DNA of 64,000 nt from Fibrobacter succinogenes (lineage in GTDB: Bacteria; Fibrobacterota; Fibrobacteria; Fibrobacterales; Fibrobacteraceae), in contig CACYRP010000007.1 of the NCBI GenBank assembly GCA_902776765.1, forward strand, positions 1 to 64,000, given 5' to 3'. Shown piece after piece: positions 36,906-44,326 of this stretch. Positions within the stretch are counted from its first letter, which is position 1; the number at the start of each line of letters is the position of its first letter. The position numbers and the translations under genes were made by a program. Under the pieces are notes generated by a model, which searched no databases, was not told the DNA's origin, and saw only the letters and a program-made list of their open reading frames with translations.

Positions 36906-37247
36906 ATGAAGCTAGTTACAGCTTACATACAACCCGAAAGGTTAAACAATGTAAAGCAATCGCTATACGAAAAGAAGATCTACAAGATGTCTGTCACGAA
37001 CGTCTTGGGTTGCGGTCAGCAGAAGGGTTACAATCAACGTTTCCGTGGCGTTGTGACCGAAGTGAATTTGCTCAAGAAGATTTGCTTGAAGATTGCCGTG
37101 AATGATGAGTTTGTACAGCCTTGCATTGATGCGATTATCGCGGGCGCCCGTACAGGCAGCATTGGCGACGGAAAGATATTTGTTACAGCACTCGAACAGT
37201 GCGTTCGCATCCGCACCGGCGAAACAGGGCCGGAGGCGATTGGATAA
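36906..37247 (+). CDS. glnB: P-II nitrogen regulatory protein
   Basis: The 113-residue trimeric sensor binds ATP/ADP and 2-oxoglutarate and controls the ammonium channel and other partners. It aligns without gaps to GlnB: Q39-K40-G41 of the T-loop, then GDGKIFV and [10 protein letters not shown] at the C-terminus are conserved. The uridylylated Tyr51 is Thr and Tyr46 is Phe ([13 protein letters not shown]), so classical uridylylation at 51 is not possible. AAGGA precedes the ATG, and the sigma-54 promoter lies directly upstream. It is followed by amt, the usual glnK-amt order, so the glnK name would be equally apt. Confidence 0.93.
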   Translation: MKLVTAYIQPERLNNVKQSLYEKKIYKMSVTNVLGCGQQKGYNQRFRGVVTEVNLLKKICLKIAVNDEFVQPCIDAIIAGARTGSIGDGKIFVTALEQCVRIRTGETGPEAIG

Positions 37248-37402
37248 ATAGCAATGAGCACGCTTCGCTTTGGGGTATGAGCTCGGGGCTTCGCCCCTCT
37301 GAGCAGCACCTTCGGTGCCTAACTATAGCCCCAAGCCATGCTATGCATGGCGACCTCAAAGCGAGCTAGCGAGCGACCCCATACCTCATACCTCAAATTT
37401 TC
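37248..37402. repeat. Mosaic of short hairpin repeats between glnB and amt
   Basis: About 155 bases with a chain of small GC-rich palindromes: GGGGC-TTC-GCCCC, GCACC-TTC-GGTGC, CCATGC-TAT-GCATGG and GCGAGCTAGCGAGC. The outside elements GGGGTATGAG and CCCCATACCTCATACC pair with each other, so the whole could fold into one branched structure. It may shield or process the glnB-amt messenger, or is simply an inserted repeat. Confidence 0.6.
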
Positions 37403-37419
37403 AAAAAGGATTTATACAA

Positions 37420-38685
37420 ATGAACGAAGTAGCAAATGTCGCAACCGTCAGTGACGCAATCTTTATGACGGAAAACATCTGGATCATGATTAGCGCTATG
37501 TTGGTGTTCATCATGGGTCTCGGTTTCGCATGCGTTGAAGCAGGCCTTGTACGCGCTAAGTGCTCTGCCAACGTGGCTTTCAAAAACATCGCCGTTCCGG
37601 CTATCGGTATTACGATGTACGCTGCATTAGGTTTCGGCCTGATGTATCCGGGCACCTTCAACGGAATTCTCGGTTTCGCAGGCTTCGGCATTGGCGACTG
37701 GGCAAATCCGGCAAACTTCACCGCCGCCTACAACGGACACTTCACACTGTTCACAGACTGGCTGTTCCAGGCAATGTTCGCCGCCACCGCAGCAACGATT
37801 GTCTCTGGCGCTGTTGCTGAACGCGTCAAGCTCAACTCCTTCCTGATTTTCACCATTGTCTATGTGGCTCTCGTTTACCCGATTGTCGGTTCCTGGACAT
37901 GGGGCGGCGGCTGGCTCTCTACCTTCGGTGCTCACGGTTTCCACGACCTCGCCGGTTCTACCCTCGTTCACTCTGTGGGTGGTTGGGCAGCTCTCGCTGG
38001 CGTGATGATTCTTGGACCGCGTATCGGTAAGTATGTCGGTGGCAAGGTTCACGCTATCCCGGCTCACAACATTCCGCTCGCCACTGTCGGTGTGTTCATG
38101 CTCTGGTTCGGTTGGTGGGGATTCAACGCCGGTTCTGCTCTTAACGGCGACCCGAAGGCCACTAGCTGGATTCTCGTGACCACGAACCTCGCTGCCGTTG
38201 CAGGCATCATTACCGCAACGCTTACCAGCTGGATTGTCTCCAAGAAGCCGGACGCCACCATGGCCCTCAACGGATGCCTTGCTGGCCTCGTCGCTATCAC
38301 CGCTGGTGCTGACGTGGTAACCCCGCTCTCCTCCTGGATTATCGGTGCTATCGCTGGTGTGCTCGTCGTCGGTGCAGTATTCCTCTTCGACCGCCTCCAC
38401 TTGGACGACCCGGTCGGTGCACTCTCTGTCCACCTCGTTAACGGTGTCTGGGGTACGCTCGCTGTCGGTATCTTCGATATCACTGGCGACTACACTCTCG
38501 GCACTCAAGCCGTCGGCGTTCTCGCTTACGCCATCCCCTGCTTCGCAGCAGCAAGCTTGATCTTCTTCGTCATCAAGAAGACAATCGGTCTCCGCGTGAC
38601 TGAAAAGCAAGAAATGCGTGGCCTCGACCAAGCTGAACACGGTCAAGAAGCTTACAGCGGCTTCCAAATCTTCAGCAACATGTAG
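37420..38685 (+). CDS. amt: Ammonium transporter
   Basis: The 421-residue inner-membrane channel has about eleven transmembrane helices. The start WIMISAMLVFIMGLGFACVEAGLVRAK is the typical first helix. The pore histidines appear in STLVHSVGGWAALAG and in the segment GALSVHLVNGVWGTLAVG; the phenylalanine gate region is ADWLFQAMFAATAATIVSGAVAER-like (DWLFQAMFAATAATIV). AAAAAGGA lies 9 bases before ATG 37420, the first Met consistent with the family. It is co-transcribed with the P-II gene, whose product would block the channel in ammonium excess. Confidence 0.95.
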   Translation: MNEVANVATVSDAIFMTENIWIMISAMLVFIMGLGFACVEAGLVRAKCSANVAFKNIAVPAIGITMYAALGFGLMYPGTFNGILGFAGFGIGDWANPANFTAAYNGHFTLFTDWLFQAMFAATAATIVSGAVAERVKLNSFLIFTIVYVALVYPIVGSWTWGGGWLSTFGAHGFHDLAGSTLVHSVGGWAALAGVMILGPRIGKYVGGKVHAIPAHNIPLATVGVFMLWFGWWGFNAGSALNGDPKATSWILVTTNLAAVAGIITATLTSWIVSKKPDATMALNGCLAGLVAITAGADVVTPLSSWIIGAIAGVLVVGAVFLFDRLHLDDPVGALSVHLVNGVWGTLAVGIFDITGDYTLGTQAVGVLAYAIPCFAAASLIFFVIKKTIGLRVTEKQEMRGLDQAEHGQEAYSGFQIFSNM

Positions 38686-38692
38686 CTTTGGG

Positions 38693-38788
38693 AGTTAATA
38701 GTTCTAAGTTACTAGTTACTAGACTTTTTCAAGTAAGAATCTTCTATTAACTACTAACTATTAACTACTAACTTCATTCTAGTAACTG
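38693..38788. repeat. TAACTA-type repeat cluster
   Basis: Many copies and inversions of AGTTACTAGTTACTAG and CTATTAACTACTAAC are packed into about 95 bases after amt. Close relatives lie at 44230-44326 and 60169-60236. The arms can pair into a long A/T-rich hairpin. Confidence 0.75.
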
Positions 38789-38829
38789 CGACGAAGTCGC
38801 GAACAAAAGTATCTCTGTTGACTACTTAA

Positions 38830-38862
38830 CCCCGGAACGACTGTTCCGGGGTTTTACGTTTT
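38830..38862 (+). terminator. Intrinsic terminator of glnB-amt
   Basis: Perfect CCCCGGAAC-GACT-GTTCCGGGG stem followed by TTTTACGTTTTT. It is nearly identical to the purF terminator at 40518. Confidence 0.85.
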
Positions 38863-38901
38863 TCATTCCGCCTTTTCTCTACTTCGTTTATCAGAATAAT
38901 T

Positions 38902-38916
38902 TTACATTTTACGTAA
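38902..38916. promoter_or_regulatory. Operator-like TTACA-TTTTA-CGTAA upstream of purF
   Basis: One mismatch from TTACA-N5-TGTAA, with flanking TT/AA that extend the symmetry. It lies 84 bases before the purF sigma-54 promoter. Confidence 0.45.
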
Positions 38917-39000
38917 AACAATAATTGTAACAACACCCCAAATAACTTTTCCAGCCGGCAAAATCGGTCTTTTAGCGTCAAAAACGGCATTTTTCAAATT

Positions 39001-39018
39001 TTGGCACACTTTTTGCAT
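39001..39018 (+). promoter_or_regulatory. Sigma-54 promoter of purF
   Basis: TTGGCACACTTTTTGCAT matches the -24/-12 consensus, with GG and GC ten bases apart. The purF ATG lies 70 bases further on. Confidence 0.85.
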
Positions 39019-39088
39019 TTATTGGGCAAAATTTTACGCCTCTGCGCCCGCAAAGCGCAGAAAAAGGAACTGATCAGAAAGAGGCATT

Positions 39089-40474
39089 ATGCTCGACGAA
39101 TTGCACGAGGAATGTGGCGTTATCGGCATCTACAATGGCGATAGCGTTGTACGCAATGTAGCTATGGGACTTTACGCTTTGCAGCACCGCGGTCAAGAAA
39201 GCGCGGGTTTTGCAATTACTGACGGCGATAAAATCCGCGTCCGCAAATCCATGGGGCTCGTTTCGACACTCCTCCGCGAACACAACATTGACGAACTTCA
39301 AGGCTTTGCAGGCATCGGCCACGTGCGTTACAGCACCACAGGAGCCTCCACCCTCGCAAACGCACAACCGATTCTCGTGAGTTGCAAATGGGGGCAGCTC
39401 GCAGTCGCCCACAACGGCAATATTACCAACGCCAACGAACTCCGCGCCGAAATGGAAGCCGACGGCCACATATTCCAGACAACATCTGATTCCGAAATTC
39501 TCCTTCACGAAATTGCACGAACAAACGCCGATACTTTAGGCGAAGCCATCAAAAAAGCAATTACAAAATTCACCGGTAGTTTCTGCCTCGTATTCATCAG
39601 CAAAGATTCCATGTTTGTCGCACGAGACGGCTACGGATTCCGCCCGCTCTCCATCGCCCGCATGGGAAAAGCCTGGTGTGTTGCCAGCGAAACTTGCGCA
39701 TTCGACCTTCTCGGGGCAAACTACGTTCGCGATATCCAGCCCGGTGAATTTTTGACCATCACGCAAAACGGTCTCCATTCCGAACGCTTTACGCACAAAG
39801 ACAGACTCGCCCATTGCATTTTCGAATACATCTACTTTAGCCGTCCGGATTCCAAAATTTTCGAACAAAGTTGCGACAAGATTCGCCGTAAAATGGGCAA
39901 GCAGCTCGCCAAGGAATGCCCCGTCGATGCAGACATCGTGATTTCCGTGCCCGACAGCGCGACAACTGCAGCACTCGGCTACGCGCAAGCAAGCGGCATC
40001 CGTTTTGAAATCGGCCTTTTGCGCAATCACTATGTCGGAAGAACGTTCATCGACCCCACGCAAAACGTGCGCGAGCAAAAAGTCAAACTCAAGTTTAACC
40101 CCATCGTGGGCGTGCTCAAGAACAAGCGCGTATGCGTTGTCGAGGATTCCATTGTCCGCGGCACCACGCTCAAGATTTTGTCCAAAATGCTCCGCGATGC
40201 AGGCGCTCTCGAAGTTCACATTCGAATTGCATCACCTCCGGTGGCTCACCCGTGCTTCTTTGGTATGGATTTCCCAAGCCAGGGCGAACTTGCCGCAAGT
40301 TCCATGACGCCCGAAGAAATCGCAAAGATGCTTGGCGTCGAAAGCCTCGGTTACTTAAGCGTCGAAGGCATGAAGGAATGCACTGGCGAAGGCGAAAATT
40401 ACTGCGCCGCCTGCTTCGACAACGACTACCCGGACTACATCGGCAACAATACAAACAAGACTCGTTGCGGCTAA
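39089..40474 (+). CDS. purF: Amidophosphoribosyltransferase (first step of purine synthesis)
   Basis: The 461-residue enzyme transfers the glutamine amide to PRPP. It has a short propeptide MLDELHEE followed by Cys9 (ECGVIGIY), which becomes the N-terminal nucleophile after processing. Then come YALQHRGQESAGFA and GIGHVRYSTTGAS, and the PRPP loop VCVVEDSIVRGTTLK (about residue 345). Cysteines in HPCFFGMDFP, CTGEGENYCAACF match the form of the enzyme that carries a 4Fe-4S cluster. AGAGG lies upstream of the ATG. The gene is alone between a sigma-54 promoter and a terminator, unusual for a purine gene. Confidence 0.95.
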   Translation: MLDELHEECGVIGIYNGDSVVRNVAMGLYALQHRGQESAGFAITDGDKIRVRKSMGLVSTLLREHNIDELQGFAGIGHVRYSTTGASTLANAQPILVSCKWGQLAVAHNGNITNANELRAEMEADGHIFQTTSDSEILLHEIARTNADTLGEAIKKAITKFTGSFCLVFISKDSMFVARDGYGFRPLSIARMGKAWCVASETCAFDLLGANYVRDIQPGEFLTITQNGLHSERFTHKDRLAHCIFEYIYFSRPDSKIFEQSCDKIRRKMGKQLAKECPVDADIVISVPDSATTAALGYAQASGIRFEIGLLRNHYVGRTFIDPTQNVREQKVKLKFNPIVGVLKNKRVCVVEDSIVRGTTLKILSKMLRDAGALEVHIRIASPPVAHPCFFGMDFPSQGELAASSMTPEEIAKMLGVESLGYLSVEGMKECTGEGENYCAACFDNDYPDYIGNNTNKTRCG

Positions 40475-40517
40475 GGCGAATCACAAACGACAAAAGAATT
40501 CTCTGTTGACGAAACAA

Positions 40518-40545
40518 CCCCGGAACGAAAGTTCCGGGGTTTCAT
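40518..40545 (+). terminator. Intrinsic terminator of purF
   Basis: CCCCGGAAC-GAAA-GTTCCGGGG followed by TTTC. Both this and the amt terminator are preceded by CTCTGTTGAC, so the two are copies of one module. Confidence 0.8.
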
Positions 40546-40669
40546 GTTATAGTAAAATTTTTCAACAGCGAAGAATATCTGCACGCGAAAATGACAGAAC
40601 TCAATTCATCATATTCACGAAAGTGAACATCTTACAAATCCTCACCTTCGTGAGGATGACGTATTCATT

Positions 40670-42793
40670 TTACATCCAATCCGCAAACGAGGCGTCGCTC
40701 GGCATGCGCCAATCGGCGCGGGGCGAGAGCGATATTGTTCCGACTTTAGGGCCGTCCGGAATGCAACTACGTTTGAATTGTTGCGTAAAGAAGCGACGCA
40801 CAAAAACCGTGAGCGCTTTTTCAAGTTCCTCATCGCTGAACTTTCCCGCAAATGCGTACTTCGCCAAGAACAAAAGTTTTTGCGGTGGTGCACCATACTT
40901 TGCAAAATGATAGAGGAAGAAATCGTGAATTTCGTAAGCGCCTAAAATGCTTTCGGTCTTTTGCGCAATTTGACCGTTATCATCAGCAGGTAAAAGTTCC
41001 GGTGACACAGGTGTATCGAGAATATCGCGAAGGACTTCAGCGAGAGACGCCATGTTCGAGGACTGTGCCGAAGCAATGGAATCGAGATGAGCGACATTTT
41101 CACCAGTTTCGAAATGTACAGTCTTTTCGCCGTTTTCGAGATGCGTAGCATTTTTGCGTATTTCGAGCGGCGCGACAGATTTATCTGCATACCAGCTCAC
41201 GATGTGCCGCACAAGCGTTTTTGGAATATCGCAATTCACCGCATACATGGACATGTGATCCGCATTGTACGTGCTCCATCCAAGTGCAATCTCGGACAAG
41301 TCGCCCGTACCAATTACAATTCCGCCAACGCTATTTGCAATATCCATCAAAATTTGAGTGCGTTCGCGTGCCTGCACATTCTCGTAAGTCACATCGAGCT
41401 TTTGCGGGTCATGACCGATATCATTGAAATGTTGCAGACAAGCTTCCTTAATGCTTACGGTCTGCAGTTCAACGCCCAAAAGTTTTGCAAGTTCAACCGC
41501 ATTATTCTTCGTACGTTTTGTCGTTCCAAAACCAGGCATCGTGAGCGCCAAAATTTCTGAAGCTGGGCGATTCAACAGCTTGAACGTTTCTGCCACAACC
41601 AAAAGCGCAAGCGTCGAATCAAGACCGCCCGAGAGTCCAATCACCGCACGTTTAGAGCGCGATGCTTCAAGGCGTTTTGCAAGGCCTGCACATTGAATAT
41701 TGAAAATTTCCGTGCAGGATTGGTCGCGCGTTTCAAGCGACCCCGGAACAAACGGCGTTGGAGAAACAAAGCGGTATTGGAGTTTTTCAAGCGGCCGCAT
41801 TTCATTAAACGCAACAGCGCGGGCGTAAAAGCCGCGACTGTCAAAATCTTGGAACGAGCCTTCGCTCAACCGCTGCATATTCAAGCGTTCCACATCCACA
41901 TCCGCGTATACAATTTCTGTTTCGCGAGAAAACGGCTTGCTTTCTGCAATCATGCTTCCATTTTCAGCAACCATCAAATGACCGCTAAAGACCATGTCTG
42001 TCGTCGATTCATGCACGCCCGCAGACGCATAGACATACGCCGCCATGCAACGCGCCGACTGGTTCATCACCAAATTACGGCGATAATTGCGTTTACCTAC
42101 AAGCGCATCACTTGCAGACAAGTTTACAATCACATTCGCACCGGCCAAAGCGAGTTCACCGCTCGGCGGCGCCGGAGTCCACAAGTCTTCGCAAAGTTCA
42201 ACACCAATGCGAACCTCAGAGCCATCGCCCGAGCAATTCGCAGCACCCGCGCAGCCATCAACTGCGCTAGAAGTTCCGCGCCCCTTCACCGTAAAGAAAT
42301 TCGTTACCGGAACTTCACCCACGCCTTCAATTGTGCACATCATGGCACCTGCAACATTCCCAGCCATAGCGCCACACGACCCGCGCAGCAAATCACGACC
42401 GCTGGAGAAATGGCGTTTCTCATAGAATTCACGCTGGTTCGGCAAATGGATTTTCGGCGTAATCGCCACGACGCGTCCGCGCTGCACAAAGGCCGCGCAG
42501 TTATACAAACGGCCCAACATTCGCAAAGGCAAGCCCACCGCAATAACCACGTCGTTATCGGCGAACGCCTGCGCAATTTTCAACAACGCACGAGTGCTGT
42601 TCTGCAACAACAATTCCTGATGGAACAAATCGCTGCAAGTGTATCCGGTAATACAAAGTTCAGGAAAAACGACAAAAGCCGCCCCATTGGAGACGGCAAT
42701 ATTTGCGCTTTTGATGATTTCTTCGGTATTGAAGGCTGTATCCGCAACTTTTAAAATCGGGGATACAGCAGCAAAACGATAGAATCCAAACAT
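40670..42793 (-). CDS. nadE: Glutamine-dependent NAD+ synthetase
   Basis: The 707-residue two-domain enzyme has an N-terminal nitrilase-like glutaminase (FVVFPELCITGYTCSDLF with catalytic Glu; lysine in ITPKIHLPNQREFYEKRHF; catalytic Cys in RIGVELCEDLW). The C-terminal synthetase has the ATP loop RAVIGLSGGLDSTLALLV (about residue 385) and VTYENVQARERTQILMDIAN. It converts nicotinate adenine dinucleotide, ATP and glutamine to NAD. Around residues 590-615 it carries a Glu/His-rich insert of repeated units (ATHLENGEK, TVHFETGEN, VAHLDS) not usual in the family. It starts 28 bases after gltD ends and is probably its operon partner. Confidence 0.93.
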   Translation of the reverse strand: MFGFYRFAAVSPILKVADTAFNTEEIIKSANIAVSNGAAFVVFPELCITGYTCSDLFHQELLLQNSTRALLKIAQAFADNDVVIAVGLPLRMLGRLYNCAAFVQRGRVVAITPKIHLPNQREFYEKRHFSSGRDLLRGSCGAMAGNVAGAMMCTIEGVGEVPVTNFFTVKGRGTSSAVDGCAGAANCSGDGSEVRIGVELCEDLWTPAPPSGELALAGANVIVNLSASDALVGKRNYRRNLVMNQSARCMAAYVYASAGVHESTTDMVFSGHLMVAENGSMIAESKPFSRETEIVYADVDVERLNMQRLSEGSFQDFDSRGFYARAVAFNEMRPLEKLQYRFVSPTPFVPGSLETRDQSCTEIFNIQCAGLAKRLEASRSKRAVIGLSGGLDSTLALLVVAETFKLLNRPASEILALTMPGFGTTKRTKNNAVELAKLLGVELQTVSIKEACLQHFNDIGHDPQKLDVTYENVQARERTQILMDIANSVGGIVIGTGDLSEIALGWSTYNADHMSMYAVNCDIPKTLVRHIVSWYADKSVAPLEIRKNATHLENGEKTVHFETGENVAHLDSIASAQSSNMASLAEVLRDILDTPVSPELLPADDNGQIAQKTESILGAYEIHDFFLYHFAKYGAPPQKLLFLAKYAFAGKFSDEELEKALTVFVRRFFTQQFKRSCIPDGPKVGTISLSPRADWRMPSDASFADWM

Positions 42794-42821
42794 AATTTTG
42801 CGCGCAGTTTAATTATTCAAA

Positions 42822-44198
42822 CTACTTGATCGAAGCCACTTTCGCTTTCGCGTCGGCCATGGCGCGCACCACGAGGGATGCACCATTAGCGCAGTCACCC
42901 ACTGCATAAATATGGCGAGCAGGATCCTGAATAATTGCAGTACGCGGCGTAAGCGTGAGGCCCAAATCGTTCACAATGCCTTCGGCCGGAACTCCGGTGA
43001 AGCCCATAGCAAGCACCACCAAATCCGTATCGATGACTTCGGTAGAATTCGGAACTTCGTTCGGCTTGAGCGGGCGACCCTGCGGGGACATTTCCCATTC
43101 CACGCGAACCGCTTCCACTCCAGCAACACGGCCATCTTTTACGATAAACTGCTTGGAAGATACATTCCAACGGCGTTCACCGCCTTCGTGCTGTGCATAG
43201 CTTGTACGCAACATATACGGCCAATCCGGCCACGGCGTAGATGGAGAACGTTCCTCAGGCGGCTTCGGCATGAATTCTACCTGCAAAACGCTTTCGCAAC
43301 CTTCACGAATAGCCTTACCGACGCAGTCGTTACCCGTATCGCCACCGCCAATCACCAAGACCTTGCGGCCCTTGGCAGAGAACTTTTCCGGATTTGTTTC
43401 GCCCGATTTTTCGGCACCATGCAAAAAGTCGAGAGCAAGAAAAATGCCTTCGGCATCACGGCCAGGAATTTTCAAGTCACGAGCATTCGGCGTACCAATA
43501 GCAAGGAATACTTCATCAAAATTCTTGTGGATGTATTCCGCCGCGATGTCCTTCCCTATTTCGGTATTGTAAACAAACTTGATTCCGGCGGCTTCGAGCA
43601 GAGCAATACGACGGTCGATTACAGATTTATCGAGTTTCCAGTTCGGGATACCATAGCGCAAAAGACCACCGGCCTTTTCACGCTTTTCGTAAACCGTCAC
43701 GGCATAACCTTTACGGCGAAGCGCTTCGGCAGCAAAGAGGCCTGCAGGACCAGAGCCAATCACAGCGGCACTCTTTCCGTTCGGTTCAGCAGCCGGGAGC
43801 TTTACCCAGCCTTCTTCAAACGCCGTTTCGATAATAAACTTCTCAATCTGGCGCACCATCACCGGGTCGTTATGCACGTTGCCGGTACAGGCGGATTCGC
43901 AAAGAGCTGGGCAAACGCGGCCTGTAAATTCCGGGAAGAACGCCGTCTTGCTGATAATATCGTAAGCGCGTTCGGCATTGCCCAAAGCAACTGCGGCATT
44001 GAATTCGGGAATCAAGTTTCCGAGTGGGCAACCAGCGCCATGGCAGAACGGAATTCCGCAACTGTGGCAACGACCGGCCTGGCCAACAATTTCGACAGAA
44101 GTCAGTTTGCGTTCAACTTCCTTGTTGTCTTTAACACGCTCTTCAACAGGGCGGTAAACATCTTGTATGCGGTTTATTTGTTGCATAAAAAGATCCAT
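42822..44198 (-). CDS. gltD: Glutamate synthase (NADPH) small subunit
   Basis: The 458-residue flavoprotein carries electrons from NAD(P)H to the large subunit. It has two cysteine clusters for 4Fe-4S centres near the N-terminus (GRCHSCGIPFCHGAGCPLGN and GRVCPALCESACTG), the FAD motif AAVIGSGPAGLFAAEALRR (about 145) and the NAD(P)H motif VLVIGGGDTGNDCVG. Length is normal. ATG 44198 and ATG 44186 are both possible starts. It lies downstream of gltB after 124 bases filled with a TAACTA-type repeat. Confidence 0.94.
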   Translation of the reverse strand: MDLFMQQINRIQDVYRPVEERVKDNKEVERKLTSVEIVGQAGRCHSCGIPFCHGAGCPLGNLIPEFNAAVALGNAERAYDIISKTAFFPEFTGRVCPALCESACTGNVHNDPVMVRQIEKFIIETAFEEGWVKLPAAEPNGKSAAVIGSGPAGLFAAEALRRKGYAVTVYEKREKAGGLLRYGIPNWKLDKSVIDRRIALLEAAGIKFVYNTEIGKDIAAEYIHKNFDEVFLAIGTPNARDLKIPGRDAEGIFLALDFLHGAEKSGETNPEKFSAKGRKVLVIGGGDTGNDCVGKAIREGCESVLQVEFMPKPPEERSPSTPWPDWPYMLRTSYAQHEGGERRWNVSSKQFIVKDGRVAGVEAVRVEWEMSPQGRPLKPNEVPNSTEVIDTDLVVLAMGFTGVPAEGIVNDLGLTLTPRTAIIQDPARHIYAVGDCANGASLVVRAMADAKAKVASIK

Positions 44199-44229
44199 TT
44201 TTCTTTTTAATTAAACTTTTCATTTCAAC

Positions 44230-44326
44230 AAGTTACTAGTTACTTCGCCCTTCGGGCTAGTTAATAGTTACTAGAGATTTTTTCTTGAAAAAGTCTAGTA
44301 ACTAGTAACTCAGAACTATTAACTAC
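44230..44326. repeat. TAACTA-type repeat cluster between gltB and gltD
   Basis: Arms AGTTAATAGTTACTAGA and TCTAGTAACTAGTAACT face each other and a short CGCCC-TTC-GGGC hairpin lies within. Same family as 38693-38788 and 60169-60236. It overlaps the last codons of gltB by a few bases. Confidence 0.75.

Noticed and set aside
37627-38667. Open frame of 346 codons antisense to amt
   Set aside because: Acidic, low-complexity translation that mirrors the codon pattern of the transporter; no start signal or motif.
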